Positions 1-11,324 of a stretch of 64,000 nucleotides of DNA are shown one piece after another. This stretch comes from Ursus arctos (taxonomy: Eukaryota > Chordata > Mammalia > Carnivora > Ursidae), in assembly GCF_023065955.2 (NCBI RefSeq), contig NW_026623067.1:54444444-54508443 (forward strand), read 5' to 3'. The first letter of the stretch is position 1, and each line of letters begins with the position of its first letter. The notes below the pieces were generated by a model. The model saw nothing but the letters and a program-made list of their open reading frames with translations. It had not been told where the DNA came from and searched no databases. The translations under genes were made by a program, and so were the position numbers.

Positions 1-1131
1 TTATAAAATATGATGGATGGTGGTAACTGGTATTTATGAGAAAGATGAGGGGGCAATGGGAGTGTCAGGGAAAGGGTTGCATTTGATTGACTTGAGATAT
101 CCAGATGTTTGGCAGTACACAAACGTAATTTTAAATGTCTGGGCATTTATTTTCAGTTATCTGGGAGAAATTCAGTTTGTGTGCATTGTAATATTCTTGT
201 ATAGTGCATTATAATTTTCAAAGCACTTTCATATCTGTTATTTCTACAGACTGTGCCTCTGCCAGTTTAATGTACATAAGCACTTTGCTCTGTTCAGGAT
301 TGGATTTGAACTCTCTTACATTTAGGTTTAACAACACATTTAGGTGACTTACTGGGACAATGCTCTTTTCCATCTTAGGAATGTCTTAACGGTGAACATC
401 AATCATTCTGTCAGGAAGCCAAAGAGCAGGACATCCCCTTGGTGGCCTGGAGGACTCTTGAGAAGCTCTGGAATGTGGAGTCTTAAACACAGCAGCATGT
501 TAGGGTTCTCCTATGCTGCCTGGGATAGATTTCTGTGTCGTGTAAGCGACAGCCCTTGGAAACCATCCTAGTCATGTGTACAGGGTCACTCCACCGTCAT
601 TGTCACACCCAAGCCCTAGCACCCCATCTCCAACTCAGCTGTGCATTCTACTGTCACATTGAATTCACTTTGTCTAAATGAAGTTCATCCTCCTTGTTTG
701 CCCCTTCCTGTCTGGCTTCTTCTCTTGAGTCTTCAGTCTTCAAGGATTCTTTAGATCCTCCCTTTTATCCCCCCGCCCCCTCCGTTTAGTAATCTGCCCA
801 TTCTTCTGTCCTTCTTCCAGTCACCTCTGGGCCAGGTCAGGACTTCTAAACTCTGAACAAATGTCTGAATAATTACATTTCTCTCCTCCCCGGTCACTTC
901 AATTTCAGTCCGTTTTTGTGTTCAGCTTCTCATCCTTCCTGAGCATGGACATCATCCTCTTGCCAGACCAATCTGAAAATTTCTTGCAGGTTTCCATTCT
1001 CTGTGCTCTTTGTTCATGGCCCCTCCTGCCAGTATCCAGTGAGAAGAACCAGCCCCCTTTCTCTTTGTCCTCTCTAAATCTGACTCCTTTATCAAGTTCT
1101 TGCTCAGCTGCAGCCTCCTCAAAAGATAGGC
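1..1131. other. No gene; single-copy sequence
   Basis: I see no coding region, RNA gene or confidently recognisable repeat. Positions about 600-1100 are pyrimidine-rich and faintly L2-like, but not enough to call. Open frames here are under 80 codons with no domain signature. Confidence 0.6.
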
Positions 1132-1308
1132 TTGCCAGATAAAATACTGGACACCTGGTTAAATGTGCACTTCAGATAAATATTTTGTTACTTTAAGTAT
1201 TTATCAAATAGTGCATGGGGTACACTTATGCTAAAGAAATTACTCATTGTTTATGTAAAATTCTAATTTAACTGGACATCCTCTATTTTAATTTGCTAAA
1301 TCTGGCAA
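1132..1308. mobile_element. Palindromic non-autonomous DNA transposon (MITE-like)
   Basis: The 177-bp segment begins TTGCCAGAT and ends ATCTGGCAA, so the ends are perfect 9-bp inverted repeats. The two halves are imperfect reverse complements throughout: left half AATACTGGACACCTGGTTAAAT, right half ATTTAACTGGACATCCTCTATTTT. This matches the structure of an ancient mammalian palindromic DNA element that I know as dispersed but cannot assign to a named family with certainty. The flanking 8-mers do not match, so no target duplication is visible. The age of the copy explains the eroded stem. Confidence 0.7.
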
Positions 1309-1449
1309 CTCTATTCCAAGAAGTCTTCTCTGGCTACTCTGACTGTGTAGTCCCTGGAGCTGTGGAAGGCCTATAGCACTTAAAATCTTTGTACAAGAGG
1401 TAGAGTATAAGTAGTACATTAAAAACTAGCACTGTTTGCATTCTTTGAT

Positions 1450-2285
1450 TCAGCGATTACTAAGTAGCTCCTATGTGCCAGGAAATGTGTAAGGCAGTAT
1501 GGGTGCAGAGGTAAAGATAGCGCCTGTTCTTATTGGTGCCTGGCTGGAGCAGCAGGCCCCGCAGCGCACGATTACAGTGCAGCATTGTCATGGCCATGTG
1601 CTTGCCATGGGGTGACTTCTTGGAGGAGATAGGTCTTGAAGAATGACTAGGAGGGAAGGAGGAAGGTCTTTCTGGGCAGAGAGAGAGAAATATATGCAGA
1701 GGCCCAGGTGAGGGAGAGATTAGGATATGATCAGGAAGTTGGTAGAATTTCCTTGTTGTTCTAAGGGAAGTGTGTCTATAAGATAACACGTGGTATGTCT
1801 GGAGGTCTGATTATTCAACATTTACCAACACACCCCTGAAGATCAAGTCTGGAAGATTGAAAAAAACCAGATCATGAAGGTTTTATATCTCATGCTTAGG
1901 AGGCTGAATGTTGTCCTGAAAGCTGTGGAGAATCATTGAACTGTTTAGAGAAAGGACACACTCAAATTTATATTTCAGGAAGGAAGTCAGAGAATAGATT
2001 CAAGGGTCAAGACTGGCAGAAGGGAGACCAATTTGGTGGCAAGTACAGTAGTTCAGGCTAGACATGCCAAGCGTGCTGGGATTTGGTGGTGGACATGTTC
2101 AAGAGATGTGAAGAGCATAACATCAACAGGACCTGGGGCCAAATTGGACACATTGGTTTATGGAGGGGGAGAAGTGAACATTTCTGGCTTGGGCAACTAT
2201 GGGGATGACAGAGCTATCCATCAAATTAGTGAGTACGGGAGGTTAAGCAGGTTTGAGGGGGTGAGAATTATGAGGAGATCCGTCT
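1450..2285 (-). mobile_element. Ancient L2 LINE fragment, reverse orientation
   Basis: Read on the + strand, this follows the reverse complement of the L2 3' half with several gaps. It has a CTATGTGCCAGG-type end near 1470, then GACTTCTTGGAGGAG..GTCTTGAAG, CCAGATCATGAAGG, the GGCAAGACTGG / GGGAGACCAATT run near 2010-2035, and CTGGCTTGGGCAACT near 2184. These landmarks occur in the expected L2 order. It is heavily diverged, and the 84-codon (2033-2287) and 109-codon (1460-1789) frames inside it are not genes. It predates the placental radiation by family age. Confidence 0.75.
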
Positions 2286-5200
2286 GAACGTGTTTTATCT
2301 CACACTTGGCATTTATTATATTTGGTTGTATTTTGTTACTCATCTCTTCAAGTGCTCTGTTGTCTCCCCACGTGGACTGTGATCCTTCTGAAGTCTTGGA
2401 CTACATTAACCAACTTGGGGATGCCCCGTAGCCTTTAACTCATTACTCCTGCCCCCCTTGCCAGTTTACCTCACCACACAGGGCTGTGTGAAGTCCCAAG
2501 CTAACACTTCCAGCAGCTGCAAGCAATATGGTCTGCAGAGATGAACATGGCAGGAACTTTCAGCTGGGACACAGTTTCACCCCAAAGATGAGTTTTTCCT
2601 CTGAGGGTAGTGAAACACCCGAACTGACCTTGGTCCCTTCTGAGAGGAAGGACCGTATCTCAGGGTGGCAGCAGGAGGCTGCAGGTCAGTTGGGTGATGA
2701 CCGGGCCCTCAGAGATCCTGCTTTCTCTCTTTACAGAACCCCATAAATCCTTCCAAAGGGAGTAATTCCCTCAGGATCAAGAGAGTCCTCTACATTCCTA
2801 AAATCAGTGAAGGCAAAAATGTACAGGGATTTCTCAGAAAAGTGAATGTGGTGTGAGCATGATCCCTGGGTGTTACTATGCTGCACAGAAGGCCCCCCCT
2901 TTCCCCCCTGGATGGCGTTCTTTGCTCCCAAGTTAACTCATGCACTGGATTTGGTCCAAGTACATTTTGTTTCTTGATTTCCAGCCAGGCTTCTCTCAGT
3001 TGTGGTGCATTCTCCTCTTTGCTCCCCTCCCTCCCCAATCCCCCTCTCTCTTTTTATAATTATTTCAGCTTTTCTGTGTGACTGAACTGATACAGAGGAA
3101 AACCCACCAGCTTAGGTAGGGCTTCCACCAGAGTGAGGCCAGAGGGACTCTGTGAATGGCTGGCCCCTCACTCAGCAACGGCCTGCGTGGCAAGGTATGT
3201 GTAAGAGCAGCTGAAGCAGAAAGTGTTTGAACTCTGCCCCCGCCAAATGACTTCCAGATGTGTAAACCCCAGCCTCCCTCTGCTCTCTGACTGTAGCCCT
3301 GCCAACATACATCTGCAGATTTCTGGTGCACAGGAAACATGAAAGAGTGTCTTCTACAACATCTGTTCTCTTTCCCTAGCTCCCCCCTCTGTCTTCTCGG
3401 ACTTTGCCCTGTATTTCATCTCCCCCTAAACAAAGTCATTAAGGAATCACTGCACAACTCTCCTTGGCCCATAAATGCCAGCTCCCCACTCTCCCCCTAG
3501 AGCCTGTTCTTGGCTCTCTGGACAGTTGACCAAAGCACCACACGAATCATTAAGGACACACATTGACTTGATGCAGGAGAAAAGAACCGAGTTTTCTCCG
3601 TTGGGCTGGTGCCAGTCCACAAGTTGCATAGGGAGAGTTTGGCCACAAGGAGGACCGAGCAGAGCCCTGAAGATGACAACATGGGTCTCCATGAAGAGTT
3701 TGCCTGCTGCACACCCTTGGGAGAAGGTGAGATCTTTCAGGAAGAACCTTTTTCTGTGGACGTTCAGTTTCTTGGAACAAACCAAGCAGGCTTCTGGAAA
3801 CTTGGAAGCATTTATGTGCAGAATGAATTCTTTGCCTCTCCCGTGTCCTCTGGGGTATGGCACCAATCAGGCTAAGAGGACAGAAGAGGACCTGTTCTTA
3901 ATGTAACTCAAAGGGGGAGAAAAAAGAGAGCCTTTGAGAAATATGGAGCAGGAGACTTTTATGGAGCCACTCATTCTCATTAGGAAAACGATTTGGCTGC
4001 TGTGTAAATAAATGCTTGACCTTCATTCTGTCCTTCATCCATATGGACCCAGAACTCTCTCCAGCTCCGTCCCAGGGGACATGGAATGGAGCCAAGTGAC
4101 AAAATCTGGGAGAGGGAAACAGGGTGCACTACAAAAGGGAGCAGAGAGTTGAAAGGGTCTTTGGGCTCGGGCCCGAAAGAGGAACAGTTACAGGTGAGAG
4201 GTCCTTGGGGCCCCAGGACCCATGTCATTAGGCATGCGGGCCCACTTGGGAACGAGTGAAGATCTCAGAGGTTAAGGAGAACTGCTCCTGATTACCCATC
4301 CATGGTGAGCCTACGAGGTGGCTTGATAGGTGAATTTCTGGATCCTGGATGAGACTGTCCTGCCCTGTGATCTGAAGGGCATAGTAGAGAGTGGTTAACG
4401 TGGACATCCTGCTTTAATAGTCCAAAGTACTTCAGTCTCTGGCTTTCACATGAAGCCCTAAGATTTGGCTGGAGTTTGCTACAGTAGCCTCCCTATTTGA
4501 AACAAATAATCAATACAAAAAAACACATTGATCTTATACTTCAAGTAGAGCTTGTTACAGAAAAACAAGTGGAGGAGATAAAGTTGGTTCTGGAATTCCT
4601 CTTCTTCCATCTGTGTTTTTCTGTGCAACTCCCCCAAAGACACTGGAATACCCTTGTAGCTACAGTAGCTCCCTCCTGAAGAGCAGAATCCGTAGATTCT
4701 TTTGTGTAAGGATGGGTGGGTAGAGGGTAAACAAACCTTTTTCTTCTGCATAAGAACTTGCCCTTTGGTTAACTGTATAGCTCTGTTACTTTGACAACCT
4801 CTTCAGAGTAGAATGCAAACTCTACCATATTGCTGATGTAAAAATGACCCTTAATTGGGGAATTGCATCTAGAGTGGGAGGAACTATACAGAACCTGCTA
4901 AGGAGACCATGCTTTGGGCTTTCCTAAGTGTGGTGGCTTGTGTAATGGGTGTCCTGTAGGGGTGATGAAAGCTATGGCTAGGAACTTGTTACAGGGGATA
5001 TTGGCTCCTTTGGGGAGTGAGGATTTTAAGCCAGGTTAGCTCCCATACTAGGCTACTGTGGATCTCATCCCTCGTACTTGAGCTCTCCCTGGGGAGAAGT
5101 CAGTGCTGAATGGCTGTGTGGGCTGAAATGTGGGCTTTCACTGAAGGAAATCACTGGCGCTGCCTTGCTAGTGCCCTGGGATCCTGCTCTACATCCTTCT

Positions 5201-6008
5201 AGGCACACCGCTTGTGGCCTGTGATCATCTTGTGAGTGAGAGTATCTAGGTCAGGCTAAAAAAATCCTCTGATGGGTGGTTTAGAGAGTACAACTGACTG
5301 CCTGTTAAATCGTCTCCCATCTCCTTTGCAAAGATAAACTAGGAGGTGGAAGACTTACTTAGGGGGCCGGAAACCTGCCCAGTGCACCTCAAACCACACC
5401 CAGAGGACACACTCTGTCTTTAGGACTTTCAGCCTCATCTCAAATGGTGCCCAGGAAGAAAATGGGTGTTAACCTGATTTGCTTTGCTGTTAGAACTATC
5501 AATGTCACAATGATCTCCCACTTGGCCCTTATTATAAAGGCTCTAACTTCAGAATTCAGGGAATTAGCTTGAGGGTTTCCATCTTCTAAGTTGATCCCAT
5601 TTATAAACTTGGTTATTAGAGAAATAACTAATGAGTCTACTGTGAGATGGATTTGGACCAGAATTTCATTTATCACCTGTTCTCCATACTTTATTTTCTA
5701 ACCAAAGAATAGTAATAAGTAACATTTATGATTTCTTGGTAACAGTATAAGATCAAAACATATCTGTGTTTCCCTTTTTCTCATACAGTTACTCTGAGAA
5801 GTGGCCACAGGTCACTGTGGGGAAGGATGGAGGGAATGTTTACTGTATATACTTGTAATAGACTTGTGGGTCTGTTTTTCAAGGAAGACTGCCTCCCCTT
5901 CAGTCAGTGGGCTCTGGATCTATGAACTGATTTAACTGGAACCCAGGTGGAGGGTCATGATTTTTCTATTATGGCCTCTGATTTCAACTTTCTGCCCTCC
6001 AGCTCCTA
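2286..6008. other. No gene; mostly single-copy sequence
   Basis: About 3.7 kb without a supportable gene. A weak L2 3'-end-like stretch lies near 2305-2400. Two overlapping opposite-strand open frames (3447-3866 minus, 139 codons; 3475-3906 plus, 143 codons) carry no recognisable domain, no conserved motif and no convincing splice context. I treat both as chance. A 21-bp near-palindrome lies at 4200-4220. Confidence 0.6.
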
Positions 6009-6254
6009 CTTTTTCCTTTCCTTTCCTTTTCCTTTTCCTTTTCCCTTTCCTTTCCTTTCCTTCTCTCTCCTCTCCCCTCCTCTCCTCTCCCCTCCCCTCC
6101 CCTCCCCTCCCCTCCCCTCCCCTCCCCTCCCCTCCCCTCCCCTCCCCTCTCCTCTCCTCTCCTCTCCTCTCCTCTCCTCTCCTCTCCTCTCCTCTCCTCT
6201 CCTCTCCTCTCCTCTCCTCTCCTCTCCTCTCCTCTCCTCTCCTCTTTCTTTTCT
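6009..6254. repeat. 246-bp pure polypyrimidine tract / pentanucleotide microsatellite
   Basis: Not a single purine occurs on the + strand from 6009 to 6254. Three zones follow one another: a (CCTTT/CCTTTT)n zone to about 6060, a (CCCCT)n zone to about 6149, and about 20 copies of CCTCT to about 6245. The last two zones differ by a single C/T in a 5-bp unit, suggesting one array that mutated and re-expanded. Such homopurine-homopyrimidine tracts can form triplex (H-DNA). The Ser/Pro-rich and Glu/Gly/Arg-rich reading frames of 93-103 codons over it (5947-6287) are artefacts of the repeat. Confidence 0.97.
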
Positions 6255-7045
6255 ATAAAAGTTAAGAAACATTCTACTGCTGTCCATCTGTCAGCCTCAA
6301 AATACCAAGATCTATATCACATACCATCACAGGCTTGAAGCAGAGCATAGCCAGGTTGCACCTGTGTCAAGCTGATCACTACCTGGGGCTTCTACTGCAG
6401 CATTAGCTAGCGTAGGAGGTGGGAGTTGAGAAGATTTGAAATAGAACACAGATGTGTTGGATCCACCTAGGCGAGGGGGTCAGAGTCTTCACTCTCTCCA
6501 GGTGATTTCTACCTCCTGGTATTATGTAAGTCCCTCCCTTGAGTAACTTGCTTCTAATCACCGAAATATGCCAGTGTTGAAGGGCTTTCACTGCTGTGAT
6601 TGGGTCACAAGAAATTTCTGACTTCGTCTTGCTAGAAAATTCGCTTTTGCTGGCATTGATGAAGCAAGTTGCCATGTCAGAAAGGTCCTTATGGAAAGGA
6701 CCTGGGGGTAGTCTTCACACAGCCAGCAAGTAGCTGAAGCCATTATTCCAACAGCCCTGAGGAAGTGAATTCTGCCTATAACCACGCAAGTGAGCTTCGA
6801 AGCCGGTCCTCCTGTAATTAAACCTTCAGAGGATACCTTTACCCTCTCTGACACTTGGATTGCAGCCTTATGAGAGACTTTGAAGCAGGGGTCCGGCGAA
6901 ATGAGGCCTAGTTTCCTGACCTACAGAAACTGTAAGATAAAAAAAAAAGAAAAGTATATTGTTTTAGGGCATTTTGTTACCTGGATGACCAACAGTCCTG
7001 GTTTGCCTGGGGCTGTTCTAGTTTTAGCTCTGGTAGATCCTTTGT
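6255..7045. other. No gene
   Basis: Single-copy in appearance. A fragment at about 6980-7040 (ACCAACAGTCCTGGTTTGCC) resembles part of an old palindromic DNA element but is too short to assign. An A-rich run lies at 6938-6951. Confidence 0.55.
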
Positions 7046-7755
7046 TCTTTATAGAGGTTAAAGTGACATCTAACATTACATTAGTTTCAGATGTACAGCA
7101 TGATGATTTGATATCTGTATGGGTTGCAAAATGATCGCCATAATAAATTTAGTTAATGTCCATCACCCTACACAGTTAAACATTTTTTTTCTTGTGATAA
7201 GAACTTTTATAATGCACTCTTAGCAACTTTCAAATATGTAGTACAGTAATACTAGCATTTTAAATAGGCATTACAGTCGCCATGCTGTGAATTACATCCC
7301 CGTGACTTCTTTATTTTATAACTGGAAGTTTGTATGTTTTGACTCCCTTAACCCGTTCCTCCCACCCCCACACCCCTGTCTCTGGCAACCACCAATCTGT
7401 TCTCTGTATCTTTGAGCTTATTTTTTGTTGTTATTTGTTCATTTGTTTTTTGTTTTAGGTTACAAAACAGTATTTGTCTCTCTCTGACTTATTTCACTTA
7501 ACATAATACCCTCAAGGTCTATCCATGTTGTTGCAAATGGCAAGATTTCATTCTTTTTTATGGCTGAGTAACCTTCCTTTGTATATATAACCACATTTTC
7601 TTTCTTTATCCATGTTTTGGCGATTGTAAATAATGCTGCATTGCACATGAGGGGAGTGGTGCAGATATCTTTTTGAGTTTGTGTTTTTGTTTCCTTTGGA
7701 CACATACCTAGAAGTGGAATTGCTAGATCATATGGTAGTTCTATTTTTAGATCTG
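7046..7755 (-). mobile_element. Old L1 (L1M-type) 3' end, reverse orientation
   Basis: The + strand reads as the reverse complement of a mammalian L1 3' end. First comes a 3' UTR (TTTCAGATGTACAGCATGATG; TTATTTTATAACTGGAAGTT; CTCTGGCAACCACCAATCTG). Then comes the end of ORF2 (ATTTCACTTAACATAATACC; ATCCATGTTGTTGCAAATGG; GAAGTGGAATTGCTAGATCA). The element is 5'-truncated at about 7755, where it abuts an oppositely oriented L1. It is diverged and non-coding. The 133-codon minus frame at 7460-7861 is this L1's degraded ORF2 tail reading through the junction. Confidence 0.9.
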
Positions 7756-8265
7756 AAGATCCGAATAGAAATTTTTCCAAAAAAGACATAGAAATGGCCA
7801 ACAGACACGTGAAAAGATGCTCAACATTACTGATCCTCAGGGGAATGCAAACCAAAACCACAATGACATATCACCTCATACCATGGCCATCCTCAAAAAG
7901 ACAAAGAGTGAAATCTTGTCATTTGCAACCATGTAGATGGAGCTGTGGAGTATTATGCTAGTGAAGTAAGTCAGTCAGAGAAAGACAAATACCATATGAT
8001 TTCACTCATAAGTGGAATTTAAGAAACAAAACAAACGATCATGGGGGAAAAAGAGGGAGGTAAACTGAGGAACAGAGTGTTAACTACAGAGAACTAACTG
8101 ATGGTTACCAGAAAGGAGGTGGGGGGGAATGGGTGAAATAGGTGATGGGGGTTAAGGAGGGCATTTGTGATGAGCACCAGGTGTTGTATGTAAGGATTGA
8201 ATACTACATCATACACCTGAAACACTGTGTGTTAATAACTGGAATTTAAATAAAAACTGAAAAAA
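7756..8265 (+). mobile_element. L1 3' end, forward, internally deleted
   Basis: This starts in ORF2 (GACATAGAAATGGCCAACAG; AAACCAAAACCACAATGACA). Near 7895-7915 it jumps to the very end of ORF2 (GGAGTATTATGCTAGTGAAG; CATATGATTTCACTCATAAG), so several hundred bases of ORF2 are missing. It then runs through a G-rich 3' UTR (GGGGTTAAGGAGGGCATTTG; ATACACCTGAAACACTGTGT) to an A-rich tail near 8255-8265. It meets the reverse L1 to its left head to head. Both pieces contain the ORF2 end and 3' UTR, so they are two elements and not one twin-primed insertion. Confidence 0.88.
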
Positions 8266-8444
8266 AATTAATCTTGGCTCCTTAAAAACATACACACAGT
8301 TTGCAGCGAGAACATATGTTTAGGCCAGCTTTGCCCTACAGGCTGCTGATTTGGGGTTATGGGAATATAGAGAAAGGGCAAAGAAATCAGATTTACTGAG
8401 TTCCTATAGGCCATTGTTTTTCACCTCATCCTGGAATAAATGCA

Positions 8445-8575
8445 TTCTCAACATAATTTTCCTGATAAAGAAACTGAAACTCAGGGAGGTTAAGTAACTA
8501 ACCTAAGGCTGAATAAGAAAATTGTGGGAGATTCATGTCCCAAGTCTTCAGATGCCTGAATCTTGATTCTTTCCT
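8445..8575 (-). mobile_element. MIR SINE fragment
   Basis: The reverse MIR core is recognisable: GAAACTGAAACTCAGGGAGG followed by TTAAGTAACTAACCTAAGG. It is an ancient tRNA-derived SINE, heavily diverged. Confidence 0.7.
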
Positions 8576-9257
8576 CCCTACCAAGCCAAAGTCACTGCTC
8601 TCCATGGTGTGAGTGAGCGTTGCAGTTTTCCTCAGAGAAAGCTTCCGAGCTGTAATTCAAGTGTGATTCAAGTGACTCCTTTATCCTCTCAACTTTCTTA
8701 CCCAGTGGCATAAACAGAGCAGACACGTTGATGTTTGCACTTGTTAGGGAGCATCCTTCTGTGGCTCCCTAGGGAGTCCTCCCTCTGTCATTCTTCGTGT
8801 GTGTGCGTGCGCACGTGTGCAGTGGCTTCCTTTGAACTGGAAGTGTACCCTACAAAAAGTTTTCACTTTTGTTCCCCCACCCCCCCCCCCCGGTTTGAAT
8901 CCCCCTGTTACAAAACATTACGGGGGTGAAGGAAACTCAAATGAGGGTAACATCGGATTAGGAGCCCAGTATAGAAGAACTGTTCTGCCTTATGTCCTAT
9001 ACCTGGCAGTGCCTGTGATCTTGTTTATTATGCCCTCTGTTTACAATCCTTGCATTTCCCAGTTGGCTCCCCGAGGACAGTGTGTGAGGTGGTGTGAATG
9101 ATTTGTGAAGTGGTGTGAATGGGGCTGTTATATACAGAAATGAGGCCACGAGGGTTTAGACCCATGGGCAGTCACACCAGCTGCTGGTCCTCTTCTGTTT
9201 TATAACCTGAAAAGGGTTTATTATTACTTTTTAAATCATTTATTCTAGTTATTCTTT
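8576..9257. other. No gene; alternating GT/GC and poly(C) tracts
   Basis: No supportable gene. It contains a short alternating purine-pyrimidine run (GTGTGTGTGCGTGCGCACGTG, about 8798-8818), potentially Z-DNA forming, and a 12-C run at about 8880-8891. A short imperfect duplication (GTGGTGTGAATG) occurs at about 9091-9120. Confidence 0.6.
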
Positions 9258-9274
9258 TATAAATCGGCTTTTAA

Positions 9275-9462
9275 ACATTTTTAAAATTTATTTGAGGGAG
9301 AGACAAGAGAGGGGTCATGAGCTGGGGGAAGGAGCAGAGGGAGAGGGAGAAACAGACTCCCCTCTGAACAGGGAGCCCAACACAGGGCTTGATCCCAGGA
9401 CCCTGAGATCATGATCTGAACCAAAGGCAGACACTTAACTAACTGAGCCATCCAGGCGCCCC
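9275..9462 (-). mobile_element. Carnivore tRNA-derived SINE (SINEC), older subfamily
   Basis: Read in reverse, the tRNA-like head (GGGGCGCCTGGATGGCTCAG) is at 9462 and the AT-rich tail is at the left end. The flanks carry a 17-bp target duplication with two mismatches (TATAAATCGGCTTTTAA at 9258-9274; TATAAACCTGCTTTTAA at 9463-9479), which fixes both ends. The body reads CATGATCTGAACC, not the GGCGTGATCCCGG of the youngest copies, so it is an older subfamily. Confidence 0.95.
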
Positions 9463-9479
9463 TATAAACCTGCTTTTAA

Positions 9480-10031
9480 TCACCTCAGTCAGAAATTTTC
9501 CCTATTCTTTTCTCTCATGTGGGGCTTTACCTTTTTTATTTTTAATTAAGGTTTTAGAACTTGGATCTCTCATACCCATTTTGTACATTTAATGATGTTT
9601 CGATTATCAAAAGAGAACTGTCTGAATTCTTTAGAGTCCAAATAAATCTATAAAATGCAAAATTACATAGTTAAGTGTTTTGATGCTCTTTGAATTCATT
9701 GAGTATTAATGTAAGAGGATGGGGGAGTTAGTAATTTGGCAGCTAAGGAAACTTAGCCCTGATTTGGAATAAGTAACAGGGCTGCATACTCTTTTCCTAC
9801 AGTTCTGGGCATACAGAATGGTGTGACTTATAACTTGTACATTTCTATCCATTTTCGGAAAAAACAAACATTAGTGGATTAAAATAATAGAAATCATCTA
9901 TGAGATCTGTAAATTATTGTCAGCTAAACCAGGGAAAAATCAAGCTATGAACAGTTTTTTATTTTTAACTTTCTAGTTTTCAATATCATTTTATAAAGTT
10001 AATTAGATCATTGAGTCATTTAGGAATTGCT
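9480..10031. other. No gene; AT-rich single-copy sequence
   Basis: AT-rich sequence without a reading frame worth reporting, and without a repeat I can name. Confidence 0.55.
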
Positions 10032-10515
10032 TTTGACTCCTACTAATAGAGACTCAAAATAACAATGGCTTAAACAAAATAAGACCCTTTTTGTCCCTTT
10101 TATGTAAAACAGAAGCAAGCAGTCCAGGACTAGTACAGAGCCTCCATCATCATTAGGAACCCAGGCTGCTTCTGTCTTTTTTATTCCTCCATCCTTATTG
10201 TGTGCCTTCTATATTCAAGGTCACCTCACTGTCAGGAGATGGCTGTTGGAGCTCCATCCATCACTTCTGCCTTGCAGACACGAGGAGGGAGGAAAGGAGG
10301 TAGGTAAAGGCACCTGTAATCAGCTTCTTTTCAGGGTCTTTCCCTGAAACATTCCCCAATAACTTCTCCTTAAATCTCACGGCCTGCCTGTCTGTAAGGG
10401 AGATTTGTAAGTGTCGTTTTTCACTGGGCACATTGCAATGTCTACCTGTATAGGTGTCTGTTACTAAGGAAGAAGGGAGAACGGCTCTTGGCTGGGCAAG
10501 CAGTAGGCTCTGATG
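10032..10515 (-). mobile_element. Ancient LTR-like dispersed repeat (copy A)
   Basis: In reverse, the left end reads TTGTTTAAGCCATTGTTATT followed by TTGAGTCTCTATTAGTAGG, the typical end of an old mammalian LTR-like repeat with a TTAAGCCACTG-type motif. Internal landmarks on the + strand are GCAGTCCAGGACTAGTACAG, AACCCAGGCTGCTTCT, GATGGCTGTTGGAGCTCC, and at the right ACTAAGGAAGAAGGGAGAA. The same landmarks recur near 31.2-31.5 kb. I am sure it is a dispersed repeat. The class (MaLR-like LTR) is likely but not proven. Confidence 0.55.
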
Positions 10516-10769
10516 CAGTCTAATGCAGTTGGTGTGGTTCTGCTTCCCTCTCTGGCAGGCTTACCATTGGGTGTGATGGTGGAAGTTCAGAGAGAACTCA
10601 CTTGTTCAGCTCACATGGAGATGGTAAAGTGAGAAGGGGTCTCACCCTAGGTCTGTCTGGCTTCAAAGAGTCTGAAGTTGGAACTTGGTTATTACATTGT
10701 TATAGACCAGGTTGGCAAAGAAGGGGCAAAAATGAGGAGATAGAAAAGAGGTGATGGAATTTTTTTTAT

Positions 10770-10990
10770 AGGTTAGGTCCGCACACTGTCATGAAAATAG
10801 GAGTCCTTTGTATCTTGCTTCTTTCACACAAAGTAATGTTTTTGGGGTTCATCCATGTTGTTTTATGTATTGTAGTTTGTTCCTTTTTTATGACCAAGTA
10901 GTGTTCCAATATATACATGTACCACAATTGATCTGTCTTCCAGTTGATCATCACTTGGGTGGTTCCAGATTTTGACGATTATTAATAGCA
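10770..10990 (-). mobile_element. Old L1 ORF2 C-terminal fragment, reverse
   Basis: The + strand is the reverse complement of the L1 ORF2 end: TCTTGCTTCTTTCACAC, GGTTCATCCATGTTGTTTTA, TGACCAAGTAGTGTTCCAAT. It is diverged and short, and the 62-codon minus frame in it is a residue of ORF2. Confidence 0.75.
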
Positions 10991-11324
10991 AATTATTGAA
11001 CCCAAGGAAGAAATTGTGGGAACACTACTTTATGGCTGGTCAGTTATATCTGTAGGTGACAATGTGGGACTTGTGATTGGCATCTGAAGTGGGAGGCAGG
11101 GGGAGGGGTTGTCTTGTGAGTCTGAGCTCTTAACCTGTGGGATCTGATGCTATCTCCAAGTAGATGGTGTTGGAGTTGAATTAAATTGTAGGATACCTAG
11201 CTAGTGTTGCCAAGAATTGCTTGGTATGGAGAAAACCCACATATCTCATGTCAGAAGTTTTGTGAGTATGGTAATCATGTGAGAGTAAAGGAGACACAAA
11301 GGAGGACAAGTTAGATTTGCTAAA
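10991..11324. other. No gene
   Basis: No recognisable coding or repeat content between two antisense L1 pieces. It could be unrecognisably decayed L1 or host DNA. Confidence 0.5.

Noticed and set aside
3447..3906. Overlapping 139-codon (minus) and 143-codon (plus) open frames
   Set aside because: No domain, no plausible signal or membrane segment, no splice or promoter context. Mutual overlap on opposite strands argues for chance openness.
4200..4220. 21-bp near-palindrome GGTCCTTGGGGCCCCAGGACC
   Set aside because: Short, one-base bulge, no context. Within chance expectation for a window of this size.
5947..6287. Three overlapping 93-103-codon reading frames, Ser/Pro-rich or Glu/Gly/Arg-rich
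   Set aside because: They are direct translations of the polypyrimidine microsatellite. Any frame over a stop-free pentamer stays open.
7460..7861. 133-codon minus frame with L1-like residues
   Set aside because: It is the decayed ORF2 tail of a reverse L1 reading across the junction with the neighbouring forward L1, not a host gene.
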